A stretch of 64,000 bases of DNA from Planctomycetota bacterium (GCA_029260765.1 JAJDCP010000133.1:1-64000), one strand, 5' to 3'. Shown: positions 1 through 9,011, numbered from the stretch's first letter. Made by a program: numbers and translations. The notes: generated by a model from the letters alone, not told the origin.

Positions 1-46
1 ACGGCGGGTCCAGCGACATCAAGTGTCGGCTCGTTGGTGCGGAAAA

Positions 47-127
47 GTAGGGGCGGGGTTTACACCTCGAAGACTCGGACGCTTCGCTCCGCCCGAGCGA
101 GCGGGAGGGGATAAACCCCTCCCCTAC
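47..127. repeat. REP-like inverted repeat (GTAG type)
   Basis: The left arm GTAGGGGCGGGGTTTA (47-62) and the right arm TAAACCCCTCCCCTAC (112-127) are inverted repeats matching at 15 of 16 positions. The 49-base middle holds a smaller GC-rich stem (CGGA...TCCG around 78-93). Length, GC-rich arms and the leading GTAG tetranucleotide resemble REP elements mobilised by RAYT (Y1 transposase) proteins. Only one copy and no RAYT gene lie in this window, so membership of a dispersed family is inferred. It sits beyond the 3' end of the minus-strand lipoprotein gene, a usual place for REPs. Confidence 0.55.
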
Positions 128-521
128 AAGAATTAGCACCTACACTTTGTATGCGCGGGCACGATCACATGTGATTTCTGGAACCATGTACCGTCTAACT
201 CGCGCCAAGCCCGAGACCACGGCGGACAAAGAGGCGGAGGCTGCGTCGGAGTCCGAGGTCGTGCAGGTTGCTTGTCCACAGTGCAGGGAAGGCAAGATGT
301 TGCGCGCCGGAGTCGTGCCGTCGGTGTCGCCGCCGAGCTGGCGGATCGTCTATGCGGAGGCCGAGGAAGAGCTACCGCGGTGGGATTCCGCAATGGACCT
401 GTCTTACTGTCGCTTTTATCTCCCAGCCAGCAATGTGCGAGCGGCCTCGGTCTGGCTGCGTGCGACCTGCGCCAGCCCGGATCCGTCACCGGGTAGCGAG
501 GACCCGGAGGACCGCGAGAGC
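128..521. other. stretch without an assignable gene
   Basis: No gene can be assigned here. A plus-strand reading frame from an ATG at 186 runs to 635. It has a CPQC motif and fairly GC-biased third positions, but no clear ribosome-binding site, and it overlaps the 3' end of the opposing lipoprotein gene by 114 bases. It could be a decayed gene or a chance frame. Confidence 0.3.
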
Positions 522-977
522 TCAGTCAAGCACACGCAGCGTGCTGACCTGGAAGCCCGCGCCGCGCGGCAACGGCTTGCCGTCAGGATCCATCGGGAAG
601 GACTCCACTTCGTTCTCGGCCACGTAGGGCTGTGACTCAACGTACACGCCCTCGACCTCGACGCGCTTCCCGACCGCGGTTTCGAGTGCCTCGCCGTCCA
701 CGGCCTCGCCCGGCCTCAAGATCACGCCTTCCTCAGCGGAGCGCTGCACCTCAGCCTCACCGACATCGAGCACGTAGTACTCGGAGCCCCCCGCTACCCA
801 TGACTCGAGGCTCTTGGTCGCGGGCTTCTTGAGCACGGTCCCCTGCAGGGTGTGTGTCCCCGTCGGCTGTGCTTCCGGCTCTTCCACCGAGTCACCACAC
901 CCCTGCATCAAACAACAGGCGAGCAGCATCAGACTGCCCGCCGCCCACTGCATGCTCCAAGATTTCAAGCTTTGCAT
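522..977 (-). CDS. predicted lipoprotein, unknown function
   Basis: The product is 151 residues. It starts MQSLKSW and has a hydrophobic signal sequence ending in a lipobox (LMQGC, cysteine near residue 26), so it is predicted to be lipid-anchored. The mature part is small, acidic and beta-rich; residues after the lipobox (HTLQGTVLKK, later GKRVEVEGVY) look like a small OB-like or barrel fold. The ATG was chosen because it lies inside the last codons of the upstream membrane-protein gene (13-base overlap), which suggests translational coupling, and because it puts the signal peptide at the N-terminus. No family was recognised. It is the last gene of the ABC-transporter unit. Confidence 0.7.
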   Translation of the reverse strand: MQSLKSWSMQWAAGSLMLLACCLMQGCGDSVEEPEAQPTGTHTLQGTVLKKPATKSLESWVAGGSEYYVLDVGEAEVQRSAEEGVILRPGEAVDGEALETAVGKRVEVEGVYVESQPYVAENEVESFPMDPDGKPLPRGAGFQVSTLRVLD

Positions 978-1246
978 AGTGCCACATACCACATGAAGGC
1001 GGAAAACCCGCTGGCCAGCCCCGCCACAATAGGACCTGGTAGGCTCTTCTTCTCTCGGGTCGCCAGCAGGATGGTCGCAAACATGCCGATGATCCAAGCG
1101 ACGAAAAAGACATCGCTCCAGGCGGCCCAGGCCGCCGATCCCTCAGTGTCGCCACGCAGCCCCAGCGTCGTCTCCACGAACAGCGGGTTGAGGATGTCGG
1201 CAACCTTGTAAAGCAGCACATAGATGAGGTTGGCGAATTCGAGCAT
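965..1246 (-). CDS. small membrane protein, unknown function
   Basis: The product is about 93 residues with two or three hydrophobic segments (LIYVLLYKVADIL; DVFFVAWIIGMFATILLA; IVAGLASGFSAFMWYVAL), so it is probably an inner-membrane protein. The ATG at 1246 is preferred over an in-frame GTG at 1255 because AGGTG lies six bases upstream of the ATG. It starts 36 bases after the permease gene ends on the same strand and overlaps the lipoprotein gene, so it is probably cotranscribed with the ABC genes. No family was recognised. Confidence 0.65.
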   Translation of the reverse strand: MLEFANLIYVLLYKVADILNPLFVETTLGLRGDTEGSAAWAAWSDVFFVAWIIGMFATILLATREKKSLPGPIVAGLASGFSAFMWYVALCKA

Positions 1247-1282
1247 CACAGTCACCTGAAATCGAGACGGAACGACACGGGT

Positions 1283-2956
1283 TTAGCCGTCAGCACGGCC
1301 CAGCAGCCGATCGACGAACACAAAAAGCACTCCCAAACTACCATAAAGCAACAACGCGGCCCAGTGTGTTCGAGGCCATTGCGCGAATTCCGCCTGCATG
1401 AACGCGGGCTTGTGTTTGGCGATGAAGCCAGGGCTGGCTGCCGGATATTCGCGCAACAGACGCGGGGTCTCGATCTGCTCCCAACGCCTCTCGATCTGGC
1501 GCAGATCGTCGCGACCGAACCACAGCAACGCTGAAGTGGGGTGGCGGATCTTGTCGGTGCTGCTCCAGAGACCGTACATCACATCGTACGGGCTCATGAA
1601 GGACAAGCGCGCATCATCAGTCGACAGCTCGAGCACCGGGGGCACCACCGACACCAGGGCTAGCACCAACACTACAATCAATGCCGCTACCCGGGTAGCG
1701 ATCAGCTCACACATCAGCCGCGTCATCGCTCCTGCAAAGAACAGGAACACCAGCAAGAAACCGGTCGTGGCCAGGAACGGCTCGACAAAGCCCTGGCGCG
1801 GCAGCCTGAGCCTCAAGGCCAACAACCCGATTCCCAGCAGCAGAGACAGGCCCGTGGCGACCAGCGCGAAGGGCAAGCCGGTGTCTCCGCCCGGATAGAA
1901 CCAGGCCCCCAACCTGCTTACCCCCTGGAGACGGCCCAGATCACGGCGCAGGCGGCGCGACAGCCCCCGCAACTCTGACGAGAAGACAAACACCGCGATC
2001 ATGCCGATCGTCATCATGTACACCAGCACCACGACCCACCAGGGCTCGGTGAAGTCGAGCATGTCCCCCTCGCACAGCGGGATGCCGACCAGGAACAGCA
2101 GGCCCGCCCCCAGCCACATCAGCAGACAAGCACGCATGCGGCGCGAGGCGTTGAGGTTCGGCGGCGACAAGCGCGTCACCGAGAAGCACAGGAATTGCAC
2201 GATCAACATCGAGCAACCGACCGGATGCAACAACAACAGCAACGCCTTGGTGCTCGTCGCGGCGCCGGCGAAGAACGCGTCGGGCGCGGGCAGCGGTACG
2301 ATCTCAAACGAGATCAACACCGACACCGTCACGTAGTGCAGCGGAAAGATCACCGCGAAGGAGAAGGGAATCAGGCCCGCATACGTACGGATGATGGCGA
2401 GGATGTTGCTGTTCTTGCTCGCTGCCGAGCACATGATGCCGAACGCGGACACCACGGCAGCAAAGGCCATGAAGTCGTAGTAGCTGATCAGAATCATGCT
2501 GATCGACACGCCCCCGTACAGGAACGCGACGGATACCACGGGCAGGGTGCCCACGATGAACAGCCCACAGTAGAGCAGGCACGACAAGAGCTTGCCCATC
2601 ACGATACGCCATGCCGACAGATCGGTCGTGATCAACAAGTCGAAGGATTTCTTGAGCCGCTCTTCAGTGATTGCGTTGCAGCTGAAGGCCGGGAAGATCA
2701 ACAGAAGGACCGCGGACATCACCCCCAGCGTCGTCAAGAACAGGATCTTGCCGATGGTCGCCGCTTCGGCGTCCACCGAATCGACGACCACGCTTGTCAC
2801 AATCACGACCAATGCGACCAACACCATCGTGGCCGTGTAGGCGATGATGAAACGCGGCCGGCGCAGACGCGATTTCATGTCGACGATCAGGATCGGATTG
2901 CCGAGCCTCTCGAAGATCCCCCGCATCAAGTCCCCCGCCGCGCCCACGACACTCAC
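1283..2956 (-). CDS. ABC-2 type transporter permease
   Basis: The product is a 557-residue polytopic membrane protein with about 12 hydrophobic segments. The N-terminal half resembles ABC-2 permeases: a first helix near residues 35-60, then a cytoplasmic 'NAITEERLKKSFDLL' stretch before a helix cluster, as in permeases that pair with CcmA-type ATPases. Its start overlaps the ATPase gene by four bases (ATGA type), so the two are translationally coupled and very likely form one exporter. The C-terminal part has a soluble loop of about 80 residues between the last helices. The substrate cannot be deduced. Confidence 0.85.
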   Translation of the reverse strand: MSVVGAAGDLMRGIFERLGNPILIVDMKSRLRRPRFIIAYTATMVLVALVVIVTSVVVDSVDAEAATIGKILFLTTLGVMSAVLLLIFPAFSCNAITEERLKKSFDLLITTDLSAWRIVMGKLLSCLLYCGLFIVGTLPVVSVAFLYGGVSISMILISYYDFMAFAAVVSAFGIMCSAASKNSNILAIIRTYAGLIPFSFAVIFPLHYVTVSVLISFEIVPLPAPDAFFAGAATSTKALLLLLHPVGCSMLIVQFLCFSVTRLSPPNLNASRRMRACLLMWLGAGLLFLVGIPLCEGDMLDFTEPWWVVVLVYMMTIGMIAVFVFSSELRGLSRRLRRDLGRLQGVSRLGAWFYPGGDTGLPFALVATGLSLLLGIGLLALRLRLPRQGFVEPFLATTGFLLVFLFFAGAMTRLMCELIATRVAALIVVLVLALVSVVPPVLELSTDDARLSFMSPYDVMYGLWSSTDKIRHPTSALLWFGRDDLRQIERRWEQIETPRLLREYPAASPGFIAKHKPAFMQAEFAQWPRTHWAALLLYGSLGVLFVFVDRLLGRADG

Positions 2957-3882
2957 TGCACATCCCCCTGGGTGATGCTCATGTAGAGAGACTCGAGGTC
3001 CTTTTTGGCTTCGGAGAAGCCGATCAGCGGAAGCTCGCGATCGACCAGCGGCTTGAGCACGGTGTAGAGCTTGTCTTCGGCCCCCGTGTACGAAAATTGC
3101 AGGGTGTTCTCTTCGCTGAGCTCGAGGTCGGAGACGGTCTCGAGCCCGGCCAGAGCCGCCACGGCCTCGTCGGTGCGTCCGAGCATCTGCAGTGTCACGA
3201 TCCGCGTCCCGCGCATCTTCTTGTACAAGGAGGCTACCGAGCCCTGTGCGAGGATCTGCCCTTTCTCGATAATGCCCACCGCATCGCAGATGTCCGAGAG
3301 CTCGGTGAGGATGTGCGAGCTGATGCAGATGGTCTTGCCCATGTGGGAGAGCTCGCGCAGCAACGCGCGCAGCTCGATGCGTGCCTGCGGATCGAGACCC
3401 GCAGCGGGCTCATCGAGGATCAGGAACTTCGGGTCGTGCAGCAAGGTCTTGCCCAGCGCCAGCCGCTGTTTCATGCCCTTGGACAAACCGTTGACTACCT
3501 TGCCGTCCAGCTTGACCAGATCGGTCAAGTCCATCACATCGTCGAGGACGCGCTTGCGCTCGCGGCGAGGCAGCCCGTAGGCACCCGCAAAGAACTCGAG
3601 GTACTCGCGCACGGTGACATCGTCGTAGACACCGTAGTAGTCCGGCATGTAGCCGATCAGTCGCCGGGCCATCTCAGGCTCATCGACCACCGAGTGCTCC
3701 CAGAGGTACACATCCCCCTCGCTCGGCTCAAGCAGCGTCGCCATGATGCGCATGGTGGTTGTCTTGCCCGCGCCGTTCGGACCTATGAAGCCAAAAACCT
3801 GGCCCTCCTCGATCACCAGCTCGATCTCGCTGATGGCACGGAAACCCGCGTAGTCTTTGGTCAATTGGTGGACGTGGATCAT
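2953..3882 (-). CDS. ABC transporter ATP-binding protein (CcmA/GldA-like)
   Basis: The product is a 309-residue nucleotide-binding subunit. Walker A is GPNGAGKTTT (about residues 34-43). The signature is the variant LSKGMKQRL, followed by Walker B FLILDEPAAGLDP and the H-loop ISSHIL. The C-terminal extension of about 90 residues is usual in ATPases of ABC-2 exporters. It would drive the permease encoded immediately downstream and overlaps its neighbours by four bases on each side. It is cytoplasmic and membrane-associated. The family assignment is firm; the cargo is unknown. Confidence 0.93.
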   Translation of the reverse strand: MIHVHQLTKDYAGFRAISEIELVIEEGQVFGFIGPNGAGKTTTMRIMATLLEPSEGDVYLWEHSVVDEPEMARRLIGYMPDYYGVYDDVTVREYLEFFAGAYGLPRRERKRVLDDVMDLTDLVKLDGKVVNGLSKGMKQRLALGKTLLHDPKFLILDEPAAGLDPQARIELRALLRELSHMGKTICISSHILTELSDICDAVGIIEKGQILAQGSVASLYKKMRGTRIVTLQMLGRTDEAVAALAGLETVSDLELSEENTLQFSYTGAEDKLYTVLKPLVDRELPLIGFSEAKKDLESLYMSITQGDVQ

Positions 3883-5753
3883 GGCGCACGCAACGGGATC
3901 TTCAGCCAGGTCACCGACTCCCCCGACAGCTCGGGGTCAAAGCTCGGCGACTCGAAATCGTCACAGGCCAGAATCAGCAGCGCTTGCTCCACCTTGCGGT
4001 TCTGGACCGGGTGGAAGCGCCAGGCCCGAAGGACTTCCTGCAGCCAGGGTTGCTCCCCGCTCCAGGTGTCGAGCACCTGCTGAAGCTCAAAGGCGCTCTG
4101 GCCTCCCATCAGCTGCTCTGCCGTCAACACCACCTCGTGCTGGCTCGGGATGGCATCCACAGGCACGGCCAGCAACCCGGAGACCAACAGCCCTCCATGG
4201 ATGGTGCCCGGGGTGCGGTTGAGAATGCGGACCGTGCCGCCCTCCTGCAAGACATCGACCCCGGCCCCCAGCTCACGAAGCTCTTGTCCTCCGCAGTACA
4301 ACATCTCCCAGAGACCCAACGGCACCCCTCGCAGCCTGCCCTGCGCATCGACCGGAGCGGGAGTCTGGAAACTGCCCGGTTCTGGATAGATGCGCGCAAA
4401 CGAGGCATCGCCCAGCGCGATGTCGAAGGTTCCCACGCGGGCCGAGAACACGCCGAGATGGCGTTGCTCGAGCCCGAGTCTGCCTCCGCCCGCGGGCAAC
4501 TCGACCACGCTCAACATGCGGTACGACGACTGCCAGCCCTGGTTCAGATAGCCCATCATGAAGATCAGCAGGGCGAAACACACCGCCGTCAGCGGCAGAC
4601 CCCAAAGCAGCCGAAACTCTTCACGCTTCCTGCGGTAGTGGAAGTACAGCAGCAGAGGACAGAACACGTAGATCGCCAACAGGGGCACCGTCAACAGCCA
4701 TGAAGGCGGCGAGGTCAGTTTGAGCGCATGTTTCAGCTGCTCGATCGTCTGCAGGCTCACATCAGCCTTCAGATTGCTCCGGCCATAGAGCAGCAGGTTT
4801 TCGAACATCTCGCCACGGGCGTATTCTTGATCCTGCCAAGCTTCAGCATTGAACGGAATGCACTCGAGCTTCAAGCGGCCCGCACCGCGCTCGATGACCA
4901 CCTCCGTCAGACCCTCGGCCTCGCCCACTTCATAGCGGACATCATTCCCGCCGATCAGTGGTTGGAAGGCGGGCAGGCCCACGAGCGTGTACCCGCTGAT
5001 GCTGAAGCGCCGGGTGGTCGCCGGCATGCGCCCGAGCACAACCTTTTGCGGGATGCCCTGCAGGTCGAGCAGCTCTTGAATCCAGGCAGACTGAAAGAGC
5101 AGGCCGTTCGCCGAAGGAACCAGGATCAGCTCGCCCCCCAGCTTCAGCCACGATTCCAGGGCATTTCTCTGATCGAGGCTCAGGTGGTCGACGGCCAGAT
5201 CGTAGAGGACCACTTTGTCGACCCCCGACAAGCCCCTCCAATCGGGGGGGATGTCTGTCGGAGGCAGGAAAAGACAGTGGCTCAGGTCAATGTGGAAAGT
5301 CAGGGCCTTTTCCATCTCGCGGGAGTCGGTGAAGACAAACACCCGAGGAGAGGAGCTGCCGCCCCTGGACTGTCCACTGAAGGCGCCCTCAAAACCGTCG
5401 CCCCGGACCTTGCCCTCTGCGGACTGGTAGTCCCCGCCCCAGTAATAGAGCCAGATGCGGCGGGTCGTGCCGGGTTCGATCAGCACCTCTTCGCGCGCCC
5501 GGAAGTCGGGATCCCAGTAGTCGTTGTCCAACTCTATGGTCAGTGCGTGCGGCCGGCTGCCTTGATTCTGAATCTCAAAGCGCACGGGCCGCCAACCCTC
5601 ACCGAGAGGGTCGCCATCCGCAAAGTCAAAGACGTTGTAGTCGACGCTGAGGGTGGCCGGCCAGTTGCGGCCCTGGATGCGGGTGCCGAACGCTGGCGCG
5701 GCGAGGGCTGCCAGCAACAGAGCCAGTCCCCACAGTCCCGGCTTGCCTGCCAT
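3879..5753 (-). CDS. large membrane-anchored protein of an ABC exporter unit
   Basis: The 624-residue product begins with a cleavable-looking signal peptide (GLWGLALLLAALAAPAFG). Next come a beta-rich domain of about 120 residues, a region resembling a degenerate class-I glutamine-amidotransferase fold (VVLYDLAVDHL...ESWLKLGGELILVPSA), and two transmembrane helices near residues 355-410 (LLTVPLLAIYVFCPLLLYF; LPLTAVCFALLIFMMGYL). The C-terminal 210 residues appear soluble. It is the first gene of the unit behind a good promoter and overlaps the ATPase gene by four bases. Similar large periplasmic proteins accompany ABC-2 exporters of the Gld type, which suggests an accessory role; this is inference. 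Confidence 0.75.
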   Translation of the reverse strand: MAGKPGLWGLALLLAALAAPAFGTRIQGRNWPATLSVDYNVFDFADGDPLGEGWRPVRFEIQNQGSRPHALTIELDNDYWDPDFRAREEVLIEPGTTRRIWLYYWGGDYQSAEGKVRGDGFEGAFSGQSRGGSSSPRVFVFTDSREMEKALTFHIDLSHCLFLPPTDIPPDWRGLSGVDKVVLYDLAVDHLSLDQRNALESWLKLGGELILVPSANGLLFQSAWIQELLDLQGIPQKVVLGRMPATTRRFSISGYTLVGLPAFQPLIGGNDVRYEVGEAEGLTEVVIERGAGRLKLECIPFNAEAWQDQEYARGEMFENLLLYGRSNLKADVSLQTIEQLKHALKLTSPPSWLLTVPLLAIYVFCPLLLYFHYRRKREEFRLLWGLPLTAVCFALLIFMMGYLNQGWQSSYRMLSVVELPAGGGRLGLEQRHLGVFSARVGTFDIALGDASFARIYPEPGSFQTPAPVDAQGRLRGVPLGLWEMLYCGGQELRELGAGVDVLQEGGTVRILNRTPGTIHGGLLVSGLLAVPVDAIPSQHEVVLTAEQLMGGQSAFELQQVLDTWSGEQPWLQEVLRAWRFHPVQNRKVEQALLILACDDFESPSFDPELSGESVTWLKIPLRAP

Positions 5754-5780
5754 CCAGCGCCCTCCCGCATGTCCGGGGAG

Positions 5781-5809
5781 AGTCTACCAGTCCACGCCGC
5801 AATTCTCAA
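5781..5809 (-). promoter_or_regulatory. sigma70-type promoter of the ABC unit
   Basis: On the minus strand, TTGAGA (5809-5804) and TAGACT (5786-5781) are separated by exactly 17 bases. Transcription would start near 5774, about 20 bases before the start codon at 5753. Predicted by eye. Confidence 0.6.
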
Positions 5810-6031
5810 TCGCAGCCTCGCGGCGGCCTGGCGTTGTGGGCTGCTTGCCGCTCAAAGGTCGTGTTTGTTGGAGAGCCTCTCGCTCTGGCCGCTCTTGGTG
5901 ATCTGCAAGCGGATCTTGTTTCCCACCCGGCTGACCTTGCGTTGGATGGTGTACTTGCTGCCGGCCAAGGAGGACTGGACTTTTCGGAGCCCATCCGGGA
6001 CATTGTCAGAACCTGAACCAAGAGACGCGCC

Positions 6032-7117
6032 ATGAAGCTGCACGACATTCTGCGCCGCATGGCCAAAGAAGGCGCCTCCGACCTGTTCCTCAAGGTCGGC
6101 AGCCCCCCCAGTCTGCGCATCGACGGGCGCATCTGCTTCCTGCAGACCAGCCCTCTGTCGGTCGAAGACTCCGAGGAGATCTTCGAGTTCCTCAAGAAGG
6201 TCAAGGGATTCGAAAGCAGCCCCATCCAGCAGGAGATCGACCTCGCCCACCAGGAGCCCGGGGTGGGACGCTTCCGCGTCAACATCTACCGCCAGCAAGG
6301 CAAGCTGACCTTCATCTTCAGGGCCCTGGGCGCGTCGGTGCCTCCGTTTGAATCGCTCGACCTGCCCGAGAAACAATGCAAACAATTGGCGACCATCGAG
6401 CGCGGCCTGGTCGTCATCACAGGCACGACGGGCTCCGGCAAGTCGACCACGCTCGCGAGCATGCTGAATTACGTCAACGAGCACGCCAACAAACACCTGA
6501 TCACGCTCGAGGATCCGATCGAGTTCGTCTACACCGAGAAGCGCTGCATCATCAGCCAGCGTGAGGTCGGTCGGGACACCCAGGACTTCGTCTCTGCCCT
6601 GCGCTCTGCGATGCGTCAGAGCCCCGACGTGATCATGATCGGCGAGATGCGCGATGTCGAAACGATGGAAGCCGCCGTCCACGCAGCCGAGACCGGCCAC
6701 GCGGTGTTCAGTACGTTGCACACCACCAACGCGACGCAGACGGTCGACCGGATCATCAACTTCTTCCCGCCCTACCAACATACCCTGATCAAACAGCAGC
6801 TGGCCAACGTGCTCGAAGGGGTGATGTCGCAGCGCTTGATCATCCGCAAGGGAGGCAAGGGCCGGGTGCCGTGCATCGAGATCATGATGCGCAGCCCACG
6901 CATCCGCGAGCTGCTGGTGGATGGCCGGGTCGCCGACCTCTACAAGAGCATCTACGACGGCGAGTACTACGGCAGCCAGACCTACAACCAGGCGCTGGTC
7001 AAGTTGTACAAGGCCAACAAGATCACGCTCGAAGAAGCGCTGAAGAACTCCGACAATCCCGACGAGCTCAAGCTCGAGATCAAGGGCATCGTCAAGGGGT
7101 CTCGTTCGGCGTTATGA
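6032..7117 (+). CDS. pilT: type IV pilus retraction ATPase, PilT/PilU family
   Basis: The 361-residue product is a hexameric secretion-type ATPase that powers pilus disassembly at the inner membrane. Walker A is GTTGSGKST (131-139), the atypical Walker B is VIMIGEMRD (200-208), and the Asp and His boxes lie in LITLEDPIEF and HAVFSTLHTTN. The N-terminal half has the SDLFLKVGSPPS motif of the PilT/PilU PAS-like domain. The C-terminal end (EEALKNSDNPDELKLEIKG) is closer in my memory to PilU. No other pilus gene is in the window. The stop overlaps the coaX start (ATGA), so they are cotranscribed. Confidence 0.92.
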   Translation: MKLHDILRRMAKEGASDLFLKVGSPPSLRIDGRICFLQTSPLSVEDSEEIFEFLKKVKGFESSPIQQEIDLAHQEPGVGRFRVNIYRQQGKLTFIFRALGASVPPFESLDLPEKQCKQLATIERGLVVITGTTGSGKSTTLASMLNYVNEHANKHLITLEDPIEFVYTEKRCIISQREVGRDTQDFVSALRSAMRQSPDVIMIGEMRDVETMEAAVHAAETGHAVFSTLHTTNATQTVDRIINFFPPYQHTLIKQQLANVLEGVMSQRLIIRKGGKGRVPCIEIMMRSPRIRELLVDGRVADLYKSIYDGEYYGSQTYNQALVKLYKANKITLEEALKNSDNPDELKLEIKGIVKGSRSAL

Positions 7118-7905
7118 GTGGACAGCCTCCCCACGACGCGACGCTTCTGGTTGCCGATATCGGCAATACCCGCGTCCACCTCGCTGGCTTCAGCGGCGAC
7201 CGCCTGCAAAGGCGCACCGCCTTTGCCGTCGCCGAGCTGGCCAACCTCGAGCAACTCTGGCCCCAGATCTGCGAGCAGCTCACTGCGGACAGCTGGGATG
7301 CCGCCTGCCTGGGCGCCGTGCATCCTCCAGCCCTGCAGTGGCTCGATGACTTCCTGCGGCCGCGCGTGCCTACGTTGCTGGCATTAGGCCGCGACTGCTC
7401 GCTCAGCCAGGTGGCGGTCGGCAGCCTGCCCGAGGGCGTCGGGGCCGATCGGGTGGCCAACGCGCTGGCAGCCTGGCACTTCAAGAAACGTGCTTGTCTG
7501 GTCTTCGACTGCGGCACAGCACTGACTTGCGAAGCCATCGACGACCAGGGAAACCTGCTCGGCGGCTGCATCGCCCCGGGAATCGCATTGGGAGCGCGCG
7601 TGTTGGCCGAGCGCACCCAGCTGTTGCCCGAGGTGCGTTGGCAGTCCCCGCCCGAGCTGCTCGGACGCGACACCAGAGGAGCGATCGCCAGCGGCCTGTT
7701 GTATGGCTGGCGCGGACTCCTGCAAGGGCTGGTGCGGCGCTTTCGGGCCGCGCTCGGCGGTCTGCCGGTGCTTCTGACCGGTGGGGATGCTGAACAGCTG
7801 TTCGAACCGGGGGAGTCTCTCTGGGGCGGGCCCGAGCCCGAACTGGCGCCCGACCTGACTCTGCACGGCGTGCGGCTGGCTTTTGAACGCTGGCAGCGCT
7901 CGTGA
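7114..7905 (+). CDS. coaX: type III pantothenate kinase
   Basis: The 263-residue product phosphorylates pantothenate, the first step of coenzyme A synthesis. CoaX hallmarks are present: phosphate motif DIGNTRVHLAGF near the N-terminus, EGVGADRVAN, DCGTALTCEAID, GGCIAPGIALGAR and a C-terminal LTGGDA. Length is normal for the family. The ATG at 7114 overlaps the pilT stop by four bases, and the coaX stop overlaps the next GTG by four bases, so the three genes are translationally coupled. Confidence 0.94.
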   Translation: MSGQPPHDATLLVADIGNTRVHLAGFSGDRLQRRTAFAVAELANLEQLWPQICEQLTADSWDAACLGAVHPPALQWLDDFLRPRVPTLLALGRDCSLSQVAVGSLPEGVGADRVANALAAWHFKKRACLVFDCGTALTCEAIDDQGNLLGGCIAPGIALGARVLAERTQLLPEVRWQSPPELLGRDTRGAIASGLLYGWRGLLQGLVRRFRAALGGLPVLLTGGDAEQLFEPGESLWGGPEPELAPDLTLHGVRLAFERWQRS

Positions 7906-9011
7906 AGGTCTTCCGCCTGCTCACCGCTGCGGAGACCTCCGCGCTGGCGGTCTTCGAGCTGCGCGGCGCCCTCGATAGCCTCGAGCCCCGGCTGCGCAGC
8001 TCGCGAGGGGCGCCGCTGCGCGCTGTGACTCTGCGCCGGGATAAGCCCCGACGGGTACAGCTCTGGAGCGCGGACGGAGAACCGGTCGACGACGCGCTGT
8101 TGTTGCGCCGCGGGCCCGCACATTGGGAGCTGCACTGCCATGGTGGCATCGCTCTGCTGCGTGGCGTGCGGCGCCTGCTCGAAGCTGCTGGCTGGCGGCC
8201 GCAAGCCCCCGCCGCGGACGACTTCGCCGCCGAGCTGGAGCAACTCCTGGCTGGCTGTGGCTCACGCTATGCGCTGCGGGCAGCCCTCTGGCAACGACAG
8301 GCCTGGTCCGCCATCGAGGCCGAGCTGCAGTCAGCGACACCGGCAGCGCGGCGCGCCGCGGTCGGCAAACTGCGTGCGCGTCGCCGCTGGGCGCAGGCGC
8401 TCTGGGGGAGACCCCGGCTGGTGCTGCTCGGGGCGCCCAACGCGGGCAAGTCCACCCTGTACAACCGGCTGCTGCAAGCGGAGCGCGCGATCGTCTCGGC
8501 GCAACCCGGGACGACCCGAGACCTTCTGCGCGCGCACGCCGTGGTCGGTCCGCTTGAGCTCGAGCTGCAGGACGGCGCGGGCCTGCGCTCCACCCCAGAC
8601 AGTCTCGAGGCGCTTGGAATCGAGCGCGTCCTCGACTCACTCCGAGGGGCGTCTGCCTGCCTGCACGTGCTCGACGGCGAGGGCGACCTCGAGGCCGCCT
8701 GGCAGACGCTGCACAAGCCACTCTGGGAGCGCTGCCGCCTCCCGGCGCTGGTTGTGGCGAGCAAGGCCGACAGGGTGAAGGAACGCAAGCGTCTCGCGGT
8801 TCCTCAACCCGGAGGTCTGCTCTGGATCAGCGCCGAGCAAGGCTGGGGCCTGCGCCGGCTCTCTCGGGCCGTGGCGCGGCTGTTCGGCTTCCACCCTTGC
8901 CCCTCCGCAGCTCTGCCCTGGAGCGCACGCCAGCAAACCTGTCTGCGCGTCGCGAGCAGCTGTCTGGCACGCGGGAACGCTCAAGCCTGGCCTGGTCCAG
9001 GAGTGTGCTGA
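7902..9011 (+). CDS. degenerate MnmE/TrmE-like GTPase
   Basis: The 369-residue product resembles MnmE, the tRNA U34 modification GTPase, but is about 80-100 residues short. The N-terminal part keeps the WELHCHGG motif but not the SYTGEDV-type stretch before it. The central helical domain is much shorter. The G domain is clear: G1 GAPNAGKST, G2 QPGTTRD, a modified G3 (DGAGLRST where MnmE has DTAGLR) and a G4-like VASKAD. The C-terminus lacks the CxGK motif that contacts the tRNA modification site. It starts at a GTG overlapping coaX by four bases. It may be a divergent MnmE or a paralogue with another job. Confidence 0.8.
   Translation: MKVFRLLTAAETSALAVFELRGALDSLEPRLRSSRGAPLRAVTLRRDKPRRVQLWSADGEPVDDALLLRRGPAHWELHCHGGIALLRGVRRLLEAAGWRPQAPAADDFAAELEQLLAGCGSRYALRAALWQRQAWSAIEAELQSATPAARRAAVGKLRARRRWAQALWGRPRLVLLGAPNAGKSTLYNRLLQAERAIVSAQPGTTRDLLRAHAVVGPLELELQDGAGLRSTPDSLEALGIERVLDSLRGASACLHVLDGEGDLEAAWQTLHKPLWERCRLPALVVASKADRVKERKRLAVPQPGGLLWISAEQGWGLRRLSRAVARLFGFHPCPSAALPWSARQQTCLRVASSCLARGNAQAWPGPGVC

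Noticed and set aside
186..635. Plus-strand frame with a CPQC motif near the left edge
   Set aside because: It has no ribosome-binding site and overlaps 114 bases of the opposing lipoprotein gene, so it was listed only as a note.
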